From NCBI GenBank assembly GCA_023301685.1, contig JALZUG010000010.1:1-64000 (forward strand): DNA of 64,000 nucleotides, in the 5' to 3' direction. The DNA comes from Rickettsiaceae bacterium (GTDB taxonomy: Bacteria; Pseudomonadota; Alphaproteobacteria; Rickettsiales; Rickettsiaceae). The position numbers and the translations under genes are program-made. Of this stretch, positions 17,294 to 26,328 are shown piece after piece (positions within the stretch are counted from its first letter, which is position 1; every line of letters starts with the position of its first letter). Below the pieces are notes generated by a model. The model was given only the letters and a program-made list of their open reading frames with translations. It did not search any database and was not told where the DNA came from.

Positions 17294-17892
17294 AATTCAA
17301 TTATAATTTTATCCGTAATAACATAGTCGAGCGCTAAATCATGTGGTTCTTTCGGCAAAAATTCACTTAAATCTCTGTGAAAACAAACCCCAATTTTTAC
17401 AATATTTTGTCTCGAGGTCTTTTTATTAATATACCTATCATAATACCCAACGCCAAAGCCTAGCCTGTCTCCATTTAGACTAAAAGATAATCCAGGAATA
17501 ACAATAATACCAGGTTCAACTTTATTTTCATTTTGAGGCTGCATTAACTTACTAAAAGAGCTCTTTTCCATCTTAGAACTATAGCCATATTTTACGTAAT
17601 ACATCTTAGTTCCTTTTATTTTAGGCAAAGCAGCTCTTGCCTGAAATTTAGCAGCTAATTTCATTATGTCAACTTCACCTTGCATGGGCCAATATAAACC
17701 AATAGCCTTATTGTTGTCCAGAATATCAACTTTTTTAGTGAATTTTGTTTGCTTATTTCTATTTAAAGAAATTGAATTGATGACTTCTTGTGTGTTTTTA
17801 ACAATAGTTTCGTTTTCCAAACTATGACTTAAATCTTCATATGACTTTCTCAAATCTAAAAATTTTTGTCTTAACTGCTTTTTTAATTCCAT
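17290..17892 (-). CDS. 5-formyltetrahydrofolate cyclo-ligase family protein (YgfA)
   Basis: This enzyme uses ATP to convert 5-formyl-THF to 5,10-methenyl-THF, returning folate to the one-carbon pool. In 200 residues the N-terminal basic helix (KKQLRQKFLDLRKSY), ALPKI, and the C-terminal ATP/folate motif DRLGFGVGYYDRYI (about 142-155) are family marks. There is a Lys/Asn-rich insertion at about 38-60. It sits between dnaQ and cvpA in the PPSR-coaE-dnaQ unit. Confidence 0.9.
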   Translation of the reverse strand: MELKKQLRQKFLDLRKSYEDLSHSLENETIVKNTQEVINSISLNRNKQTKFTKKVDILDNNKAIGLYWPMQGEVDIMKLAAKFQARAALPKIKGTKMYYVKYGYSSKMEKSSFSKLMQPQNENKVEPGIIVIPGLSFSLNGDRLGFGVGYYDRYINKKTSRQNIVKIGVCFHRDLSEFLPKEPHDLALDYVITDKIIIEL

Positions 17893-17904
17893 TTCTTATA
17901 TTGA

Positions 17905-18573
17905 TTATTTTTTTATAAATTTTTCTATAAATTCTTGATGTTTTTTTACTTCTTCTTTAGTTGGATAAACCACTAGTTTGTTACCGCTTGCTTTATTATT
18001 CACCACATCTTTTTGAAACTCATTTGACGCTTCATTTCCCATAACAAAACTTGTCTGCCTGCCACCAGTAAGTTCAACATATACTTCCGCAAGCAGTGCA
18101 GCATCGAGCAATGCTCCATGAAACTCTCTCGAAGAATTATCTATCTTAAACCTTCGGCAAAGCGCATCAAGATTAACTCTGGCACCTGGATAATTCTTTC
18201 TAGCTATAATTAGTGTATCTATTGCTTCAGACAATTCAAGGGAGGGTAAATTAACTAGAGACAATTCATAGTTCAAAAATTTAATATCAAATGGTGCATT
18301 ATGTATAACTAATTTTCCACCTTCAATAAAATCTAAAAACTCTTCTGCTATTTCTTTAAAAACAGGTTTATCTTTTAGAAAGTCTGATGAAATTCCGTGT
18401 ATTCTATAAGCCTCATTTGGCATATCTCTTTTAGGATTAACATAAAAATGAAATTTCTTTCCTGTAAGAACCTTATTAACCATCTCTAAGGCACCAATTT
18501 CTACTATTCGATGACCATCATGAGGATTTAACCCCGTTGTTTCGGTATCCAGAACTATTTCTCTAATATTCAT
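17905..18573 (-). CDS. dnaQ: DNA polymerase III epsilon subunit (3'-5' proofreading exonuclease)
   Basis: DnaQ proofreads for the replicative polymerase. The 222-residue protein has the DEDDh exonuclease motifs: [10 protein letters not shown] with Asp8 and Glu10, [14 protein letters not shown] (Exo II), and FHGALLDA (Exo III) with the catalytic His and Asp. A short Lys-rich C-terminal region serves for alpha-subunit binding in the family. It overlaps coaE by 4 bases; the same pair stands near the origin in Rickettsia. Confidence 0.95.
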   Translation of the reverse strand: MNIREIVLDTETTGLNPHDGHRIVEIGALEMVNKVLTGKKFHFYVNPKRDMPNEAYRIHGISSDFLKDKPVFKEIAEEFLDFIEGGKLVIHNAPFDIKFLNYELSLVNLPSLELSEAIDTLIIARKNYPGARVNLDALCRRFKIDNSSREFHGALLDAALLAEVYVELTGGRQTSFVMGNEASNEFQKDVVNNKASGNKLVVYPTKEEVKKHQEFIEKFIKK

Positions 18574-19136
18574 GCTATTTTTTTTATTATATCCTCTAAT
18601 GATTTTTCAATTTCTTCTCGGCTAGTATCGCTATTTATCACAAAATCTGATCTTCTTTTTTTCTCTTCTTGATCAAGCTGTACTGATTTTATTCTATTAT
18701 ATAAATCAATATTCTGTACCCCTCTTTCTTTTGCTCTTTGCAATCTAGTTTCTTCCAAGCAATATACACAAATTGAATAAGAAAAATACTTATCAAAATT
18801 TGATTCAAATAATAGTGGTACTTCTGTAAATACAAATTTTTGATTTTTATTTAATTCTTCAAACTCTCTTATTCCAGTTCTAACTATTGGATGAATTATA
18901 GATTCTAGTTTTTTCCTAAGCTCTGGACTATCATAAATAATTTTAGATAATTTTTTCTTGTCGAAAACCTCTAATCCCTCTATCTCACCTACAACAATAT
19001 TTTGTAATTTTATATCTTTATAGGCTTCGCGAATAAAATCATCACAGGAAAAAATCATATAACCCAAGCTTTTAACACAATTTAATACAAAACTTTTCCC
19101 AGAAGCAAAACTTCCAGTAATAGCAATGTTTTTCAT
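18570..19136 (-). CDS. coaE: Dephospho-CoA kinase
   Basis: CoaE catalyses the last step of coenzyme A synthesis. The 188-residue protein starts [18 protein letters not shown] with the P-loop at 7-15, and has the Asp-Asp region [20 protein letters not shown], and TEVPLLFES (about 98-106). Its start shares one base with the PPSR stop (TAATG-type junction), implying translational coupling. Confidence 0.95.
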   Translation of the reverse strand: MKNIAITGSFASGKSFVLNCVKSLGYMIFSCDDFIREAYKDIKLQNIVVGEIEGLEVFDKKKLSKIIYDSPELRKKLESIIHPIVRTGIREFEELNKNQKFVFTEVPLLFESNFDKYFSYSICVYCLEETRLQRAKERGVQNIDLYNRIKSVQLDQEEKKRRSDFVINSDTSREEIEKSLEDIIKKIA

Positions 19137-19963
19137 TACTTTATTCCCTTTTTTTGATCATAATATGCTTTCATAATAATTGCTGCAGTTTCTTCAATTG
19201 ATCTCATAGAAACGTCAATCACTTTCCAATTATTTTCAGAACATATTCTCTTTACCTGCCTACACTCATCTTGGATTGTCTTTATATCAGTGTAATTAGA
19301 ATTTTCAGTAACTTGCAGAAAATTCATTCTGCTTTCTCTAATTTCAACTAATCTACTAGGATTGATTATTAATCCAAATATTACTGGATTATTCATTTTG
19401 GGTAATATATCAGGAAATGGGCAGCCACTTACCAACGGAATATTAGCCGTTTTAAATCCATTATAGGACAAATATACAGAAGTTGGGGTTTTTGATGTTC
19501 TTGATGGACCAATCAAAATTATATCTGCCTCTTCAAGGTCGTCAAGCATCTGACCATCATCATGACGGAGAGAATATTCAATCGCATCAACTTTATCAAA
19601 ATATGTCTCGTCAAATTTATTAGTATAACCAACCCCACTATCTGCACTTTCACCAATATATTCTGCAATTTCTTTGACTATTTTACTTACAACAGATACA
19701 CAAGGTATTTTCATTTCAAAGCAAAACTTCTTTAAAGCATCACGAAGGCCTTCATCTGAAACTGTGTATAAAATAACACCAGGCTTAGCTTTTACTTTCT
19801 CAAAAACTTCATCAAGCATTTTGAGATTTCTAGTCATAGGCCAATGATATTTTTTAACCTCTATATCACTAAATTTTGCTAAAGCTGTATTTGCAGCATG
19901 TTTTACAGTTTGTCCTGATGACTCAGAAACTAAGTGAACAGTTAGTTTTTTCATCTTGTACAC
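19136..19963 (-). CDS. PPSR: pyruvate phosphate dikinase regulatory protein (DUF299), RP001 homologue
   Basis: This bifunctional kinase/pyrophosphorylase switches pyruvate phosphate dikinase off and on by a Thr residue. In 275 residues it has the N-terminal HLVSESSGQTVKHAANTALA and the nucleotide-binding loop LIGPSRTSKTPTSVYLS (about 150-166). Three residues (Met-Tyr-Lys) precede a second Met at codon 4 that may be the true start. It is the first gene left of the presumed origin. In Rickettsia and Caulobacter the homologue (RP001) flanks oriC opposite hemE, exactly as here. Confidence 0.93.
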   Translation of the reverse strand: MYKMKKLTVHLVSESSGQTVKHAANTALAKFSDIEVKKYHWPMTRNLKMLDEVFEKVKAKPGVILYTVSDEGLRDALKKFCFEMKIPCVSVVSKIVKEIAEYIGESADSGVGYTNKFDETYFDKVDAIEYSLRHDDGQMLDDLEEADIILIGPSRTSKTPTSVYLSYNGFKTANIPLVSGCPFPDILPKMNNPVIFGLIINPSRLVEIRESRMNFLQVTENSNYTDIKTIQDECRQVKRICSENNWKVIDVSMRSIEETAAIIMKAYYDQKKGIK

Positions 19964-20325
19964 ATTTACTTTGTGGATAATGTTATTTGCCTAAGTATAT
20001 ATTACTACCTTTATTTTAAAGATAAATCTACTAATATACAGTGCAAAAGCTCTATGTATAAAAAATTGTGTATAAGTTGAGTATAGTATGAATCACCCCT
20101 ACTTATCCTCAATTTATCCCATATTTACACACTAATCTGTCAACTGTATAATTTAATCTATGGGTAAGTTGTATAATTTTTTCAATTCAAAATAAAATCT
20201 ATAATAAACTGATCATAAAAATGTTGATAAAATAGTGGATAACTCTTAATTCATATTATCCACTATACCTACAACTAACTATAATATATATTATTCTTAT
20301 ATTATTATATTAGTACTGAAAAATT
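19964..20325. other. Putative chromosomal replication origin (oriC)
   Basis: This 362-base gap between the divergent PPSR gene and hemE has no gene. It contains two full matches to the DnaA box TTATNCACA: TGTGGATAA at 19972-19980 and TGTGTATAA at 20067-20075. One-mismatch boxes are TTATCCTCA (20103-20111), TGTTGATAA (20222-20230), AGTGGATAA (20234-20242) and TTATCCACT (20256-20264). The last two form an 11-bp inverted repeat (20232-20242 / 20256-20266). The final 45 bases before hemE are nearly pure A/T, a candidate unwinding element. The same gene neighbourhood marks oriC in Caulobacter and Rickettsia prowazekii. Gene strands switch here from minus (left) to plus (right). I saw no perfect CtrA box. 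Confidence 0.8.
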
Positions 20326-21345
20326 ATGAGCAATCTTATAAAAGTTTTTCAAAAAGAGAATAAAGAAACTCCTATTTGGTTAATGAGACAAGCTGGAAGA
20401 TATTTACCTGAGTATATGGAGGTAAGATCTACGGTTAGTAATTTTTTGGAACTTTGCTACGATTCTAAGAAAGCTACTAAAGTAACTCTACAACCTATAG
20501 ATAGATTTGGTTTTGATGCTGCCATAATTTTTTCAGATATTTTAGTTCTTCCGCATGCTTTGGGTTGGAATGTTGCATTTAAAAAAGGAGAAGGGCCGAT
20601 TTTAACAAAATTTGAATCTGAAAAAGATTTATTAAAACTATCAGATAATTTTTCTAATAAAATAAAAAACATCTATGATACTGTAAGCAACGTTAAGCAT
20701 TCTTTACCAAAGAACGTATCTTTAATTGGTTTTGCTGGAAGCCCTTGGACAGTAATTAGCTATATGCTTGAAGGAAAGGGGAAGCAAGATTTTTCAGTGA
20801 GTAAAAGCTTTTTGTATAATAATCACAAAACTGCTTTAAAGTTATTTGATATTATTTCTGATAAAACAATCGAATATTTATCTGGCCAAATTGAAGCTGG
20901 GGCTGAAATAGTTCAGCTTTTTGACTCATGGTCAGGAATGTTGAATGGATTTAATTATAAAGAGTTTGTAATTAAACCGACGAAAAAAATAGTTGCAGAA
21001 TTGAAGAAGAAATATCCAAACGTTCCGATAATAGGATTTCCAAGAGGTTCAGGGTATAATTATGATAATTATATAGAAAATACAAATATCGATGGGGTTG
21101 GTGTAGATCAATTTACGCCAGTATCTCAAATGAAAAAATGGCAAAGAAATATTGTTGTTCAAGGGAATTTTGACCCAGTTATTTTACTTACGAATAAAGA
21201 AAAAATTAAAAATGCAGTTGACGAAATATTATATACAGTAGAAGATGATAACTTCATTTTCAATTTAGGACATGGAATTATGCCAAATACAGATCCTAAG
21301 AATGTAGAATATCTAATAAACTATGTCAGAGAATTCAAAAAATAA
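20326..21345 (+). CDS. hemE: Uroporphyrinogen decarboxylase
   Basis: HemE removes four carboxyl groups from uroporphyrinogen III to give coproporphyrinogen III. The 339-residue protein shows PIWLMRQAGRYLPEY (about 17-31), the substrate-binding Arg motif, then SDILVLPHALGWNV with the conserved Asp, FAGSPWTVISYMLEGKG, and a C-terminal NLGHGIMPNTDP. It is the first gene right of the presumed origin and overlaps hemH by 23 bases. Confidence 0.96.
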   Translation: MSNLIKVFQKENKETPIWLMRQAGRYLPEYMEVRSTVSNFLELCYDSKKATKVTLQPIDRFGFDAAIIFSDILVLPHALGWNVAFKKGEGPILTKFESEKDLLKLSDNFSNKIKNIYDTVSNVKHSLPKNVSLIGFAGSPWTVISYMLEGKGKQDFSVSKSFLYNNHKTALKLFDIISDKTIEYLSGQIEAGAEIVQLFDSWSGMLNGFNYKEFVIKPTKKIVAELKKKYPNVPIIGFPRGSGYNYDNYIENTNIDGVGVDQFTPVSQMKKWQRNIVVQGNFDPVILLTNKEKIKNAVDEILYTVEDDNFIFNLGHGIMPNTDPKNVEYLINYVREFKK

Positions 21346-22378
21346 AAAAACAGCAATAGTTCTGTTTAATCTGGGGGGGCCAGATAGTAAGAAGGCTGTA
21401 AAACCTTTTTTATTTAATCTATTTAATGATAAATATATAATTACTCTTCCAAAGTTTTTGCGTTATTTTGTTGCATGGATTATTTCTTCAAGGAGAGAAA
21501 AAACAGCTCAAGAAATATATTCTTATTTGGGAGATAAATCTCCGATCTTAGATGAAACAAAAGCTCAAGCTGATTCTTTAGAAAAATCTTTAGAAGGCTC
21601 CTTAAAATCAGATTATAAAGTTTTTATATGTATGAGACATTGGCATCCGATGTCAGATAAAATTGTTGGAGATATTATAAATTATGCACCTGAAGAGGTT
21701 ATCCTACTTCCACTTTATCCACAATTTTCTACAACTACTACTCTTTCTTCAATTGAGGAATTTTCTTGTAAACTTCAAAAGAAACTATCAAATATTTTAT
21801 ATAAAACTATTTGCTGTTATCCAAAAAATAAAAATTTTATACAAAGTCATGTTGATTTAATTACTAAGTCTCTTGAAAAAATAGAAGATAAAGATAATTA
21901 TAGAATTTTATTTTCTGCTCATGGTTTGCCTAAAAAGATTATAGAATCAGGTGATCCGTATCAGTGGCAAGTAGAAAATACTGTCCGAGCTATAATTGAT
22001 CAATTGCCTTTTTCTGGAATTGATTATAAGATATCTTATCAAAGCAGAGTTGGTCCGCTTGAATGGATTGGACCAAACACTGAGGATGAAATAGAAAAGG
22101 CTGGCAAGGAACAAAAAGAATTGATGATTGTTCCTGTTGCTTTTGTTAGTGAACATTCTGAGACTTTAGTAGAACTTGATATAGAATATAAGGTAATAGC
22201 AGATAAACACTCAATGAATTACGTTCGAGTTCCTACCTTGAGTGTTAATAGTCGTTTTATTGATTCATTAAAGGATATAGTTGTTAGTGCAAGTAATTCT
22301 GAATCTGGGTTTTTATATTCTGATGAAATGAAGAGACTTTGTCCGACAAGCTATTCTAAATGTCCGTGCAAAAATTAA
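21323..22378 (+). CDS. hemH: Ferrochelatase
   Basis: HemH inserts Fe2+ into protoporphyrin IX at the membrane. In 351 residues: LFNLGGPDSKKAVKPFLFNL near the start, MRHWHPMSD, LFSAHGLPKKI with the metal-binding His (about 198), and Ser-Glu-His-Ser-Glu-Thr (acid/His cluster). The C-terminus has CPTSYSKCPCKN, with three Cys spaced like Fe-S ligands known from some ferrochelatases; whether a cluster forms is inference. The start lies inside the end of hemE, so the genes are coupled. Confidence 0.95.
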   Translation: MSENSKNKKTAIVLFNLGGPDSKKAVKPFLFNLFNDKYIITLPKFLRYFVAWIISSRREKTAQEIYSYLGDKSPILDETKAQADSLEKSLEGSLKSDYKVFICMRHWHPMSDKIVGDIINYAPEEVILLPLYPQFSTTTTLSSIEEFSCKLQKKLSNILYKTICCYPKNKNFIQSHVDLITKSLEKIEDKDNYRILFSAHGLPKKIIESGDPYQWQVENTVRAIIDQLPFSGIDYKISYQSRVGPLEWIGPNTEDEIEKAGKEQKELMIVPVAFVSEHSETLVELDIEYKVIADKHSMNYVRVPTLSVNSRFIDSLKDIVVSASNSESGFLYSDEMKRLCPTSYSKCPCKN

Positions 22379-22397
22379 AGTAAAGGTAAATGGAGAG

Positions 22398-22835
22398 ATG
22401 GAAGATTATTTTATTTGGTATAAAACTATTCATGTAATTTCGGTTATATCGTGGATGGCAGCAATATTTTATTTACCAAGACTTTTTGCATATCATTCAA
22501 AAGTGGAAATTGGATCAGAGATGGACAAAACTTTTCAAGTTATGGAGAGAAGGTTATTGAAAATAATTATGACTCCAGCGATGTTATCGACATATATTTT
22601 TGGCCTACTTACAGCCTATGTTTATGGATTTGTTGCGCTTGGCGTATGGTTTCATATTAAAATGCTAGCAGTTCTTGGTCTGACGATTATGCATGGGGTT
22701 TGTGCAAAATGGGTCAAGGATTTTGCTAAAGGCGAAAATAAGCATTCGGAAAAGTTTTACCGAATGGCAAATGAAGTGCCAACTATTTTGATGATAGTTG
22801 CTGTTACTATGGTTATTGTAAAGCCTTTTGAGTAG
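22398..22835 (+). CDS. hemJ: Protoporphyrinogen oxidase HemJ (CopD/UPF0093 family)
   Basis: HemJ oxidises protoporphyrinogen IX to protoporphyrin IX in the inner membrane and is the common form in alphaproteobacteria. The 145-residue protein has four membrane helices. YKTIHVISVISWMAAIFYLP holds the conserved His, and WFHIKMLAVLGLTIMHGV holds the conserved Lys. Placement after hemE-hemH, 19 bases downstream, completes a haem unit; hemF/hemN is not here. Confidence 0.93.
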   Translation: MEDYFIWYKTIHVISVISWMAAIFYLPRLFAYHSKVEIGSEMDKTFQVMERRLLKIIMTPAMLSTYIFGLLTAYVYGFVALGVWFHIKMLAVLGLTIMHGVCAKWVKDFAKGENKHSEKFYRMANEVPTILMIVAVTMVIVKPFE

Positions 22836-22850
22836 TTTGTTCTAATATTA

Positions 22851-22998
22851 CGTCATTGCGAGAGCGAAGCGTGGCAATCTAGGCATATCACCACAAAAAT
22901 TCACCAACTATTTAGCCTAATGGATTGCCGCGTCACTTTGTTACTCGCTATGACAAGAAAGCGGTGTCACTGCGAGCAAAGCGCGGCAGTCCATTTTT
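22851..22998. repeat. Dispersed palindromic repeat, GTCATTGCGAG type
   Basis: The first part (22851-22955) begins CGTCATTGCGAG, continues through GCGTGGCAATCTAGG, and returns as CCTAATGGATTGCCGCG then CTCGCTATGACA, so its ends are imperfect inverted copies. A second partial copy starts GTCACTGCGAGCAAAGCGCG at 22965. This GC-rich sequence stands out sharply from its AT-rich surroundings. Repeats of this kind, reading GTCATTGCGAG...GTGGCAATC, are common in Rickettsia and other bacterial genomes. Only this locus is present in the window. Confidence 0.75.
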
Positions 22999-23090
22999 TA
23001 AGTAAGCGAGGTGTTTAAAATTTATGTAATAATTTGACAATCATTGTATTCCTAAATGAAATACGATTTGTGGTAATATGGATCCATCCT

Positions 23091-23843
23091 TTATGTCTTA
23101 GATTTTACCAACTCATTGAGTACATTATCTGAATGTGAGTCCCATATATATTTGGAGTCAAAGTTATTGTAATGTTCTAAACCTAGACTTTTTATGATTT
23201 GAGGACAAAATTTAGATTGAAATGCTCTGACAACGAAATTTGTTTGTTGATCAAAAATTTCCGTTATGTCGATATTGTATCCAAGCTTTCTAAGATTACT
23301 TTGGATATTACCAATATTTTTTCCAATTACACCAAATTCGTACAGGTTTATATTTATAGATAACGGTTCAACTTCATGCCAAACACCAATATCTTGCTTG
23401 GAAAGTAATTTCCAGTTAAAGAATATTCCCGGATCTATTTTTCTTTCTGGAGCTACATCGGAATGACCAATAAAATTTTCTTTTGGAATATTATATTTTT
23501 TAGCTAAATCTTTGCATAATTCAATACATGAATCCATTTGATCTACGGTAAACTCTTTATTACCTAAATTATCGAGCTCAATACCGATAGAGTTTTGATT
23601 TAACCTATCTTTTTTGTGCCAGGAACTTCTTCCAGAATGCCATGCGACATTTTCATCTTTTACTAATTGAAATATTTCACCATTTTCTTTTATTAAATAA
23701 TGAGCACTAACCTCACTAGCTTTGTCACAAAGCTTTGCAAGAGCCTCTTTAAATGGCATTTCTGTAAAATGTAATATAACATATTCAATCTGCTTGGTTC
23801 TTTTTAAAAAATTAGGAGAAGAGAAATTACTATTAAGAAGCAT
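23091..23843 (-). CDS. N-acetylmuramoyl-L-alanine amidase, AmpD/AmiD type
   Basis: This zinc amidase cleaves the muramyl-peptide bond in cell wall recycling or remodelling. The 250-residue protein has the Amidase_2 fold: YVILHFTEM with the first zinc His (about 25), AHYLIKENGEIFQLV, NSIGIELDN, and FIGHSDVAPERKIDPG with the second His and an Asp ligand. A C-terminal helical peptidoglycan-binding-like domain (about 175-235; NIGNIQSNLRKLGYNIDI) follows. No signal peptide is seen, so cytoplasmic AmpD-like recycling is as likely as export. Confidence 0.88.
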   Translation of the reverse strand: MLLNSNFSSPNFLKRTKQIEYVILHFTEMPFKEALAKLCDKASEVSAHYLIKENGEIFQLVKDENVAWHSGRSSWHKKDRLNQNSIGIELDNLGNKEFTVDQMDSCIELCKDLAKKYNIPKENFIGHSDVAPERKIDPGIFFNWKLLSKQDIGVWHEVEPLSININLYEFGVIGKNIGNIQSNLRKLGYNIDITEIFDQQTNFVVRAFQSKFCPQIIKSLGLEHYNNFDSKYIWDSHSDNVLNELVKSKT

Positions 23844-23910
23844 AATTATATAGATTTAATTTTCTTTAAGAGTTATATTATAGCCCGGAAAAACATTTTA
23901 ATATAGTATA

Positions 23911-24732
23911 TTGGAACAATTAAAAGTGAATGAAACTGAATCTATCCGATCAAATACACAGAATTCTACAAAATCCGAAGTAAAATCACTAATTTTAGTA
24001 ATATTATTAGCATTAGCAGTAAGGACATTTTGTATTGAATTATTTTATGTTCCTACAGGATCTATGAGAGCAACAATATTGGAAGGAGATTATATATTTT
24101 CTACAAAATATGACTATGGATATAGTATATATTCTATACCGTTTAGTCCGAATATTTTTGAAGGAAGAATTTTCGATTATCCACCAGAAAGAGGTGATGT
24201 GATAATTATGCGTCCCCCGCACAACATGGAAGAAAGATATATTAAGAGACTTATAGGTCTTCCTGGGGATAAGATCGAAATAAAAAACGACCTAATCTAT
24301 ATTAACGATTCTCCAGTAGAGAGAGTAGAAGTTGGAACATACACTAGTGAAGACAATATAGAATATATAAAATTTCGTGAAACATTGCCAAATAATGTAA
24401 GCTATTTCTCTTATAAGTTAAAAAGTCAACCAATGCGTTTTGATGTAGATGTTAGTAATTACGGACCAAAAATAGTTGAAGAAGGGAAATATTTTTTCCT
24501 TGGAGATAATAGAGACAATTCTGGAGATAGTAGGTATCAACTTCAAACAGTTGATCCAAGAAATTTTATTGCTAAAGGAAGGTTTATCCTATTCTCAACC
24601 AAAATACCTCTTTGGGATTCATCATCTAGTTTTATGGAACAAATTGCAAGAATAGGTAATTGGATTTCATCAATAAGATTTAACAGAATATCCAGCAGCT
24701 TGTATGTCTCAAAAAACAGTCATGACAAATAA
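23911..24732 (+). CDS. lepB: Signal peptidase I
   Basis: LepB cuts signal peptides at the outer face of the inner membrane. The 273-residue protein has a TM helix (about 26-45), box B YVPTGSMRATI with catalytic Ser51, box D ERYIKRLIGLPGD with catalytic Lys112, and box E FLGDNRDNSGDSRY. No ATG precedes the TM helix in this frame: the start is TTG at 23911 or GTG at 23926, the latter having GGA about 10 bases upstream. It begins the lepB-rnc-era unit. Confidence 0.94.
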   Translation: MEQLKVNETESIRSNTQNSTKSEVKSLILVILLALAVRTFCIELFYVPTGSMRATILEGDYIFSTKYDYGYSIYSIPFSPNIFEGRIFDYPPERGDVIIMRPPHNMEERYIKRLIGLPGDKIEIKNDLIYINDSPVERVEVGTYTSEDNIEYIKFRETLPNNVSYFSYKLKSQPMRFDVDVSNYGPKIVEEGKYFFLGDNRDNSGDSRYQLQTVDPRNFIAKGRFILFSTKIPLWDSSSSFMEQIARIGNWISSIRFNRISSSLYVSKNSHDK

Positions 24733-25423
24733 ATTTTCTAAGGAAGAATTAAATTCACTCGAGAAAAAATTGAATTATAAATTCAATAATGTTGATTTTC
24801 TAATAGAAGCTTTAACACACCCTTCTATGAAACAAATAGATAATTCTATAAGAGACTATGAAAGGCTTGAGCTTTTAGGCGATTCAATTCTTGGGTTTCT
24901 TGTAACAGAGATGATCTTTAGTAAATATACTAGTTATGAAGAAGGTAACTTGGCTAAAATAAAAGCTCATGTAGTTTCAAGTGGTACGCTCGTAAAAATT
25001 GCAAGCACTATAGATTTGGCTAAATATTTAATAATTACACCAGGAGAAGAAAATTCTGGAGGAAGGAGTAATCCTAACAATATAGAAAATGCGATGGAAG
25101 CTTTGCTTGCAGCTGTCTACCTTGATAGTAATGTTGAAAATGTTCGGGAAATTGTTAAAAGACTTTGGAAAGAGTCTGTAGATAATGTTGATTTTAGTGC
25201 TGCTGATCCTAAAACTTACTTGCAAGAATTCCTGCAAAAGAAAAAGCTAAATATTCCTAAATATGAGCTTATAAATCAAGAAGGTCCCGTACATGCACCT
25301 TTATTTACTGTTAAAGTTTCATCAAATAGTGAGTTTAAATACGGTGAAGGAAAATCTATAAAAGACGCGGAAAAAGATGCTGCAAGGAAATTGTTAAAGC
25401 TTTTGGAATCTGAGAATAATTAA
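24704..25423 (+). CDS. rnc: Ribonuclease III
   Basis: RNase III cuts double-stranded RNA, including rRNA precursors. The 239-residue protein has the signature ERLELLGDSILGFLVTEM (about 53-70) with catalytic acidic residues, ENAMEALLAAVYLD with the C-terminal Glu/Asp pair, and a dsRNA-binding domain from about 165. The start at 24704 overlaps lepB by 29 bases; a second Met at 24722 is an equally good start. lepB-rnc-era is a conserved order. Confidence 0.95.
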   Translation: MSQKTVMTNKFSKEELNSLEKKLNYKFNNVDFLIEALTHPSMKQIDNSIRDYERLELLGDSILGFLVTEMIFSKYTSYEEGNLAKIKAHVVSSGTLVKIASTIDLAKYLIITPGEENSGGRSNPNNIENAMEALLAAVYLDSNVENVREIVKRLWKESVDNVDFSAADPKTYLQEFLQKKKLNIPKYELINQEGPVHAPLFTVKVSSNSEFKYGEGKSIKDAEKDAARKLLKLLESENN

Positions 25424-26328
25424 TGTCTGAGAATATTAAAAAATCTCTATCAGTATGTATAGTAGGAAAACCTAACGCTGGTAAATCCACGCTTTTAAAT
25501 CATGTTATAGGCGAAAAAATATCAATTGTTACTCCAAAGGTTCAGACAACCAGATCTATCATAACTGGAATTATTACATTTGATAATGTGCAGTTAGTAC
25601 TATTTGATACACCTGGTATTTTTGAACCAAAAAAGAAGCTTGAAAAGGCTATGGTTCGTTGTGCGTGGTCTAGTCTTAGAAGTGCAGATATGATTGTTTT
25701 AATCATTGATGGATCAGCCAAGATTGATGATGGAGTTACGGATATTATTCACCGAATTTCCGAATCAGGAAAACCTATTACATTTTTGTTGAATAAAACC
25801 GACCTTAAAACAAAACATGCTGTAGAGAATATTAGTTTTTTACAGCGAGTAGCGCCAAAAGCTAGAATTTTTAATATATCAGCATTAAAAGGAAAAAATG
25901 TTAATGATTTTCTAGAATATTTAAAAGAAAATGCGAATAGCTCTGGTTGGGGATACGATGCTGATGATATTACAAATTTACCATCACGCTTCTTGTCTAC
26001 TGAAATTACAAGAGAACAGTTGTTCCTTAAACTAGAGCAAGAATTGCCCTATAATTTAACAGTCGAAAGTGAAAACTGGGAAGAGCAGGCAGACGGTTCA
26101 GTTAAAATTAATCAGGTCATCATAGTTTCTCGTGATAGTCATAAAAATATGATAATTGGCAAAAAAGGTAGTATGATAAAAGAAATAGGGAGTGAGGCAA
26201 GAGTTAATATTGAAAAACTACTTGGACAGAAAGTTCATCTATTCCTTTTTGTAAAAACTCGTAAGAATTGGGAGGATAATCCAGAATTTTATCACACGAT
26301 GGGATTAAAATATCAAAGCAATCACTAG
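25423..26328 (+). CDS. era: GTPase Era
   Basis: Era is a ribosome assembly GTPase that binds the 3' end of 16S rRNA. In 301 residues: G1 VGKPNAGKST (14-23), G2 TTR, G3 DTPG, G4 NKTD, and a KH domain with IIGKKGSMIKEIGSEARVNI (about 243-262). Its first base is the last base of the rnc stop (TAATG), so translation is coupled. The 3' end overlaps the convergent gene at 26325 by 4 bases. Confidence 0.96.
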   Translation: MSENIKKSLSVCIVGKPNAGKSTLLNHVIGEKISIVTPKVQTTRSIITGIITFDNVQLVLFDTPGIFEPKKKLEKAMVRCAWSSLRSADMIVLIIDGSAKIDDGVTDIIHRISESGKPITFLLNKTDLKTKHAVENISFLQRVAPKARIFNISALKGKNVNDFLEYLKENANSSGWGYDADDITNLPSRFLSTEITREQLFLKLEQELPYNLTVESENWEEQADGSVKINQVIIVSRDSHKNMIIGKKGSMIKEIGSEARVNIEKLLGQKVHLFLFVKTRKNWEDNPEFYHTMGLKYQSNH

